Assembly (NCBI RefSeq): GCF_019578655.1 | Contig: NC_063259.1 | Coordinates: 5,196,001 to 5,260,000, forward strand | Length of the DNA stretch: 64,000 bases | Direction of reading: 5' to 3' | Source: Ricinus communis | Lineage: Eukaryota; Streptophyta; Magnoliopsida; Malpighiales; Euphorbiaceae | In this document: piece by piece, positions 58,252 to 64,000 of the stretch | Numbering within the stretch: the first letter of the stretch is position 1 | How the letters are laid out: every line of letters begins with the position of its first letter | The notes under the pieces: generated by a model | The model's database searches: none | What the model saw: the letters and a program-made list of their open reading frames with translations, nothing else | Told to the model about the DNA's origin: nothing | Translations under genes and position numbers: made by a program

Positions 58252-59947
58252 TAATCATTCTTCCTTCTATATACTTATACAAAATTCGTTACTAGGGCTT
58301 TACGCTGACCTCTTAATTCATTTCTTCTCTTAGGATAAAGAAAAACCCAGTTGCTAATGCTGTTATTATTACTGGTTTTTTTGCTACTCTGTCTGTCTGA
58401 AGAGTGAAGACATCGATACTTCCATATCGCGTTTAAAATTGGAGTACTGGAAAATTATTTATTTCTTATGAACAAGTTTCTTTTTAGCCTACTGTAGTTG
58501 AAGAGCTAAATACCCCTCCACGGAAAATAGAGTGCACGAGCTACTCAGAGCCTTTCCAACTAGCTAGAGCTGGGCTTCATAGAAGCTCAAAATCAAAATG
58601 GAACTCCATGATCTCATGGGGTTGGATTCAAATTTATGGATTTTTTAGGGCATTAGCCTAATTGTTAATTAAATTTTATATTTTTAATAATTTTATTTAA
58701 TTGTTTCATAGTTTTAAAATAAAAACTCATACTTTTTATTTATTTTCACAAATACTAGTTAGTAATAATTTTTAAAATTATATAATAAAAGATTTTATAT
58801 GTAAAGTCGATTGTACTTATTAAAAAGGCTAATAATTTTAAATTAATATAAATAATTTATTTTAACCTTAATAATATGGTCATTAAAAATTGTATATATG
58901 TGTATTTTTTCACACATTTTAATTTAAACGCAACAATTCTTTTAAGTCAATAATTTTTATTTTAGAAAGTAGAATTGATTTGTCAAGTAATTTTTTTTAA
59001 TTATAAAAATTTTAATAATATTATCAAAAAATATTTTTAAAAATAAATTAGAAATATGGGTATTTGTTTTAAAATTTTGAAACAATTAGCTAAAATTATT
59101 TTTAAAATAGGATAAAATTTAAAATTTAATTAGTAATTAGGTCTTTTACTTATATACAATTTCTTCTATTTTTTTCTAATTTAAAAAAAAAACAAATTTT
59201 ATAGAAAATTTATAAAATATATAAAAGCACGTTTACTTGCTATTATATAAAAAAATTCTATTTGGATAATGTTATAAGATTAAAGAGTAAACTTGGAATA
59301 AATAGAGTGATAATTATTTTCATTTGAAAATAAGTGACTTATTATATAAGAAAAAATATTAAAACTTATTTTTTGAAGTTTAGTTATAATTTAAATAATA
59401 TAAAAAGCAATTATTTTCTTATTTTAAAAATTATAGCACGAATAAACACAAAATTATTTTTTTATTTTTATTTGAAAATTTCTCTAGAGAATTAACTTAG
59501 TTTTCTATAAGTAAACACCATTAAAGTTAGAAAAATGTTTTGAAACCTTCAATTAATTTTATTTTTTGAATTATAAAAATTATTTATATAAAAGATAGAT
59601 AAAATGATGATTTTTTCAGAAAAAACGTATAGAAAGAATAGTTTATAAAATATTTAAAAAATTAATAACATTAAATTAAAAAGAAATTTAAACTTACTTT
59701 TTCAGCGACCAACAAAAATTCTAAATATAATTTTAATAAAGTTTCATTTATGAATAATAATAAATTAATCTCTTAATTTTTTTATTTTTTATATTTTAGT
59801 ATGTTGGTTGTAAATTGCAATTGGACCTGCCACGTGTGTGGTACACGAACCCGTTGTAGATTAAATGCACTCTGGCTTTTTGTCAAACAACTATGGGTTT
59901 CATAAGTCTTTGCCACAATTTATGTGATGCTTTACTAAATGACTATA
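58252..59947. other. AT-rich intergenic region upstream of the U-box gene
   Basis: Contains the putative 5' UTR and promoter of the U-box gene (58252-58600), a possible TIR element (58656-59143), and then about 800 bases of AT-rich sequence. A G-box-like CCACGTGTGTGG is at about 59830. No coding region is seen. Confidence 0.6.
58656..59143. mobile_element. Possible MITE with TIRs related to the Pack-MULE ends
   Basis: The left end GCCTAATTGTTAATTAAATTTT and the inverse of the right end (ACCTAATTACTAATTAAATTTT) match. Similarity continues with TAATTGTTTCA and TTTTAAAA(t/c)AAA(t/a)AC. The GCCTAATTA start and the AATTGTTTCA motif also occur in the Pack-MULE TIR. No target duplication is visible and the region is very AT-rich, so this is tentative. 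Confidence 0.4.
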
Positions 59948-60577
59948 CTATAAATATGTTGTAATAATATTGCTTTGAAAAGTCTTAACAGCTATAGATC
60001 TAGAATTTTCAGCAAAATCCATATTTTTGGTTTTAACAGTTAAAATCAAAGTGTCTAAAATATTTGAATCAAATAATGAAATTGAAAAATTTGGATAACA
60101 ATTAAAATATACAGGACTATTGGCTAAATTTGATTCAGCCATAGCCAAAAGTGAATTTGAAAAATTCAAATGTCTTGCATCTCTTAAACAAAGGAAAATA
60201 GGTATGTCCAATCCAATTCTAAATAAAGGTTTAACAGCAATTTGAACCATGCCTATATGTAAAAATTTAAATTTCTTTTTAATATGTTCATGCAATGCAG
60301 AAGACGAAAGTAAATGTAAATTTTCATAAGATTTATTTAAAGCAATAGTTTGTTTAGTTTGTTTAATAGAATAATTTTGTGCAAAATCAAAAGTTCCAAT
60401 TCGATAAATACTATTAACATTTTGTTTAGGGATGGACCAATTATGTAACTGATTTTCTATTTCTGAGATATTAGACCCTTGAACAGTAAATTCTTCAGAA
60501 TTTAAATCAGAAAGAGTAGAAGAAGAAGAAGGAGAAACAATTTCTCGACTACTAAAACTGCGAAACAACGATGTCAT
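59948..60577 (-). pseudogene. Caulimovirid-like movement protein, inverted copy A (truncated)
   Basis: An open frame from the ATG at 60577 to the stop at 59948 (209 codons). The Ser-rich N-terminus is followed by the viral movement-protein core (HIGMVQIAVKPLFRIGLD, LRDARHLNFSNSLLAM, PVYFNCYPNFSISL). This order is typical of Caulimoviridae 30K-type movement proteins, which enlarge plasmodesmata. It matches copy B (61641 onward) closely until about 59993. The C-terminal tail beyond that is unrelated sequence, so the protein is truncated. It is read away from copy B (head to head). Confidence 0.78.
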
Positions 60578-60717
60578 TACCAAAGACAATAAACAAGTAA
60601 ATAATGTTTAGGATAGTGGGACCACCTACCGGGACTGCCTTGATCGATAATTGGGAAGACGGGCTGACCAACGGAAAACCAGGCTGACCAACGCTACCTT
60701 AAACAATATTACGATTT

Positions 60718-60978
60718 ACGGGAAAAAATCCCATGATATCTGGCACGAGCCAATCTATGGGACAATTTAACTTTTTATCAGATAAAAGCAAAATTTTAGC
60801 AAAATTATCTGGAAATACAACAAAGAAGGAATTCAAAGCAGCTTTGGAACAAGCTTTGTCACAAGTCTCTGGAGATAGTGACAATGAGGACTCTGGAAGC
60901 ACTAGTGGACCTAGCTTTACTCCTCAAAATGAAGATGATTGCTATGGACTCGACAATTATGACATTATTTTTGACTAA
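60718..60978 (+). pseudogene. Polyprotein C-terminal fragment (caulimovirid-like)
   Basis: A short open frame with MISGTSQSMGQFNFLSDK (60733 on), then an acidic Ser-rich tail (SGDSDNEDSGS...NEDDCYGLD) ending at 60978. It lies directly upstream of the promoter/primer region, as the end of a viral polyprotein would in a circular genome or in tandem copies. It starts at the inverted-repeat junction, so everything upstream (RT, RNase H) is missing. Recognition is by position and composition only. Confidence 0.55.
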
Positions 60979-61480
60979 ATAAGCAAGGAATCTTTCCTTT
61001 TTCACAAGTGGACAAAGAAAGACAAAACAAAGTTGATAAGAATGAACAAGTGGCGAACAAAGAATCTTCTCTTTTTGACAAAATGGACAAGATGGCAAGA
61101 AGATAAACAAGCATCTTTTGAAGAATGGACAAGGACAAAACAAAGTTGATAAAAATGAACAAGTGGCGGACAAAGAATCTTCTCTTTTTGACAAAATGGA
61201 CAAAATGGCGAACAACTACTGTTTTCTTTTGACAAATTAATTCAATAATGTAACGGACTCAAAAATGTTTGAAGTCCGAATAGTATAGTTTTTCTTATTA
61301 TAAATAGATGTACATTAGAAGGAAGAAGGCATCACTTGAATGCTTGAACTATCTTCCCTACTATCTCTCTTTGTAAAATCTTCTTTATTCAATAAAAGTT
61401 TATACTATTTACTTACTTCTTCTCTTTTCTCTTCTTCTATTATTAACTATTTCTCTATTATTTCGATCCTGCTCCGCAAA
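60979..61480 (+). promoter_or_regulatory. Viral intergenic/promoter region: 76-bp repeats, TATA box, poly(A) signal
   Basis: Two 76-base direct repeats (61021-61096 and 61134-61209, period 113) lie upstream of a TATA box (TATAAATA, 61299-61306). AATAAA is at 61391-61396, and CT-rich sequence runs to the primer site. A transcript starting near 61330 would have a short terminal redundancy. The stretch TGTAACGG (about 61250) to CCGCA (61478) could also be read as a short LTR, so an LTR retroelement with a movement protein is an alternative to a pararetrovirus. Confidence 0.7.
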
Positions 61481-61493
61481 TGGTATCAGAGCC
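61481..61493 (+). promoter_or_regulatory. Initiator tRNA-Met primer-binding site
   Basis: TGGTATCAGAGCC, a perfect 13-base match to the complement of the plant initiator tRNA-Met 3' end. In Caulimoviridae this site marks minus-strand initiation and position 1 of the genome map. Confidence 0.92.
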
Positions 61494-61640
61494 TAGATAT
61501 TAAACTCGTAATATTGTTTAAGGTAGCGTTGGTCAGCCTGGTTTTCCGTTGGTCAGCCCGTCTTCCCAATTATCGGTCAAGGGGCCCGTGAGGTGGTCCC
61601 ACTATCCTAAACATTATTTACTTGTTTATTGTCTTTGGTA

Positions 61641-62253
61641 ATGACATCGTTGTTTCGCAGTTTTAGTAGTCGAGAAATAGTTTCTCCTTCTTCTTCTTCT
61701 ACTCTTTCTGATTTAAATTCTGAAGAATTTACTATTCAAGGGTCTAATATCTCAGAAATAGAAAATCAGTTACATAATTGGTCCATCCCTAAACAAAATG
61801 TTAATAGTATTTATCGAATTGGAACTTTTGATTTTGCACAAAATTATTCTATTAAACAAACTGAACAAACTATTGCTTTAAATAAATCTCATGAAAATTT
61901 ACATTTACTTTCGTCTTCTGCATTGCATGAACATATTAAAAAGAAATTTAAATTTTTACATATAGGCATGGTTCAAATTGTTGTTAAACCTTTATTTAGA
62001 ATTGGATTGGACATACCTATTTTCCTTTGAGAGATGCAAGACATTTGAATTTTTCAAATTCACTTTTGGCTATGGCTGAATCAAATTTAGCCAATGGTCC
62101 TGTCTATTTTAATTGTTATCCAAATTTTTCAATTTCATTATTTGATTCAAATATTTTAGACACTTTGATTTTAACTCGCTAAAACCAAAAATATGGATTT
62201 TACTTTGAAAATTCTAGATCTATACTGTCATTTATAGGATCTACTATAAAGTA
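61641..62253 (+). pseudogene. Caulimovirid-like movement protein, copy B (frameshifted)
   Basis: Starts at the ATG 61641 and follows copy A nearly residue for residue. The frame ends at 62030, because about four bases present in copy A are missing next to CCTATTTTCCTTTG (about 62020-62032). Two further small insertions (near 62180 and 62205) break the rest. The region still shows the RDARHLNFSNS and YFNCYPNFSIS patterns in other frames. Non-functional as it stands. Confidence 0.8.
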
Positions 62254-63999
62254 ATGACAACAACTATAGATCCTAGAGCAAGACATTCTTTAACAAGAAA
62301 TGAAACGATTTTATTTGAAGCTAATCCTTTACATTCTAAAATACAAGTCCCCAAAAGACTAAAATGGAATGAGTTGTCGTCGGAACTTGGGATTTACAAG
62401 AGATTAATAAGCGTCAATCTATAGAAAATAATTTTAGAGTTTCACAAATTTTAGAGCAATCAAATGGTTCTGTTCAAATAAGTTTTTCACCAACTTTTTT
62501 ACCTTCATCTAGATTGTCTACTTTTGAAAATTCTAGACCTTCCACACACACAGCACGTTTTCCAAATTCTAATACAAATTTACAAGGGGTTGATTTTGAA
62601 AATAGGATTCCTCAACCTTTTTACACTGATTCTGTTAATATAGAACAAGATAAAAATTCTGATGAACCTGTTTTGTCACCTTCTAGATCAACTATGGAAA
62701 ATTTTTCAACTTTAAATATGATTTTTACACCTTTTTAAATAAATAAACCTTTTTTACGATCTGATTATTACCATATAAGAAATCGTGAAAAAGTTTTATG
62801 GTTTCAAAATCATTTTTCAAAGGGGGAGAGAGAGACTATTCAAGAAAAATTTTATGAATATTTAAATTCTGTTAAGGTAAATGTTCCATTTTTTATCTGG
62901 TTTGAAATTTATTGTAACAATAATGATATAGAATTTCCTTTTAAAAATATTTTTACAAATGATAGAGTTTCTAAAACTTGGAATACAACCGTAGGAAATA
63001 AACAAATTATTTCTGTTCATCCACCTTTAGAAGAAGTTAAAATAAATGTTCATAATCAGGAAATAATTGCTTCACCCTTTAAAAGGATAAGCTCTGAGAA
63101 TGACGACAAACTCCCTTTATTAAAAGATATTAGAAATGTTCAAAATCAAAATAATTATACAAATCAAATTCTTTTTACAATTGCTTCACAACTTGATAGG
63201 ATAGAGACATCTAGCCTAAATAATCAAGCACCTAGGCCAGGTGGTATACCTATGAAACCTATTTTTCAACCCCATGAGATTCCTGAACAACAATTAATTA
63301 AATTAAATGATAAAGATGATATTTTGAACCAAATAAATTTAAAATTAGCTAGTCTGTCCTTGAAAGATAAATCTTCTGTTAGTGTACTTAATTCTGATAA
63401 TCCTGAACAAAATGAAGTTAAAAATTTAGAGAGTCAATTTATTAACGATAAATTTGAAATAAATAAAATATACCATAATAGAGGTTTTGACAAACCTAGG
63501 ACTAGACATTATTATCCTAGACCTACTCCTCCAGATGTCTTGTTTGAGGAAAGAGTTAGCTTTACTCAAGCAAAATATGATGGAGATTCACATTTATGAA
63601 TGGAACTTAGATGGTCTGTCTGAATATCAGATTTTAAATATGTTACAAGAAATGACCATGGCCTGTACTTCGTACAGAGCCAGATCTGTAAATAATACTG
63701 ATAAAAAAATAGCTTAGATGTTAATATCTGGCTTCACTGGTCAATTAAAAGGATGGTGGGATAATTACACCTCCTTAGAAGATAAATCAAGGATTTTAAA
63801 TGCTAGAAAAATAGTTATAAAAACTGAAAATCAAACATCTATTCAAACTGAAGAAGAAGATGCTGTAGCAACTTTACTTTTTGCTATTACAAAATGTTTT
63901 GTTGGTGAACCTAATCAATATCAAATTCGATCTTCTGAAATTCTTTCAAATCTAACTTGTCCTAAACTTCAAGATTTTCGTTGGTACAAAGATGTCTTT
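62254..63999 (+). pseudogene. Caulimovirid-like capsid/gag region of the polyprotein (broken, runs off the window)
   Basis: Follows the movement protein. An early shifted part (62254-62510) precedes one long frame, 62514-63599, with a single TAA at 62736. It includes LRSDYYHIRNREKVLW and VNVPFFIWFEIYCNNNDIEF. Near 63575 a shift moves the reading to another frame, YEWNLDGLSEYQILNMLQEM, with a TAG at 63715. Then GFTGQLKGWWDNYTS, EEDAVATLLFAITKCFVG and LTCPKLQDFRWYKDVF run to the window end. The latter blocks match the capsid region of plant pararetroviral polyproteins as I know it. Zinc knuckle, protease and RT are expected to the right. Confidence 0.75.
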
Positions 64000-64000
64000 T

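Larger units (their letters stand above)
59993..62224. repeat. Inverted repeat of viral leader plus movement protein (~720-bp arms)
   Basis: The left arm 59993-60714 and right arm 61506-62224 are reverse complements with only scattered substitutions and a few small indels. The spacer 60715-61505 carries the polyprotein C-terminus, promoter and primer site in plus orientation. The primer site itself is outside the arms. Confidence 0.93.

Overview
The window is nuclear DNA of a flowering plant. The signs are GT-AG introns, LTR retrotransposons with plant tRNA-type primer sites, MULE/MITE DNA transposons, an endogenous caulimovirid-like sequence, and one typical plant gene (a U-box protein). The exact species cannot be read from the sequence; a eudicot is likely.

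Layout. 1-4785: a minus-strand, internally deleted Athila-type Ty3/gypsy element with its 5' LTR and tRNA-Asp primer site. It sits inside the env-like ORF of a plus-strand, SIRE-like Ty1/copia element (4786-6690). That element's 3' LTR abuts a 12.8-kb tandem array of a 39-bp unit (6691-19452) with hairpin dyads and higher-order structure. 19453-22218: the degenerate gag side of a plus-strand Tat/Ogre-type gypsy element. 22219-36893: a second, decayed Athila-type element (minus), itself interrupted by a solo LTR with a perfect 5-bp target duplication (30562-33427) and by a TIR element with a 7-bp duplication (28441-28931). 36894-39002: the 3' UTR minisatellite and LTR of a plus-strand Tat-like element, probably the other half of the element at 19453. 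39003-41340: LTR-like debris. 41340-43760: a minus-strand LINE fragment.

The one clear host gene is at 44203-58251 (minus). It has 12 exons encoding 560 residues, PUB62-like, with a U-box, an N-terminal half resembling a degenerate 2-oxoglutarate oxygenase fold, and a C-terminal SH3-like tail. Its 5.9-kb intron 7 lies between the two halves of the U-box. It holds a non-autonomous gypsy element (46988-49707) and a Pack-MULE (50234-52462). The Pack-MULE carries a captured glucuronoxylan methyltransferase-like fragment and has its own MITE inserted in one TIR.

58252-59947 is AT-rich intergenic DNA. 59948-63999 is an endogenous pararetrovirus-like locus: two movement-protein copies in head-to-head inverted orientation flank a polyprotein C-terminus, a promoter/poly(A) region and a tRNA-iMet primer site, followed by a broken capsid-like reading frame that leaves the window.

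Apart from the U-box gene, every coding region seen is a pseudogene or mobile-element fragment. The most unusual features are the 39-bp array, the nested insertions splitting the U-box gene, and the inverted viral repeat.
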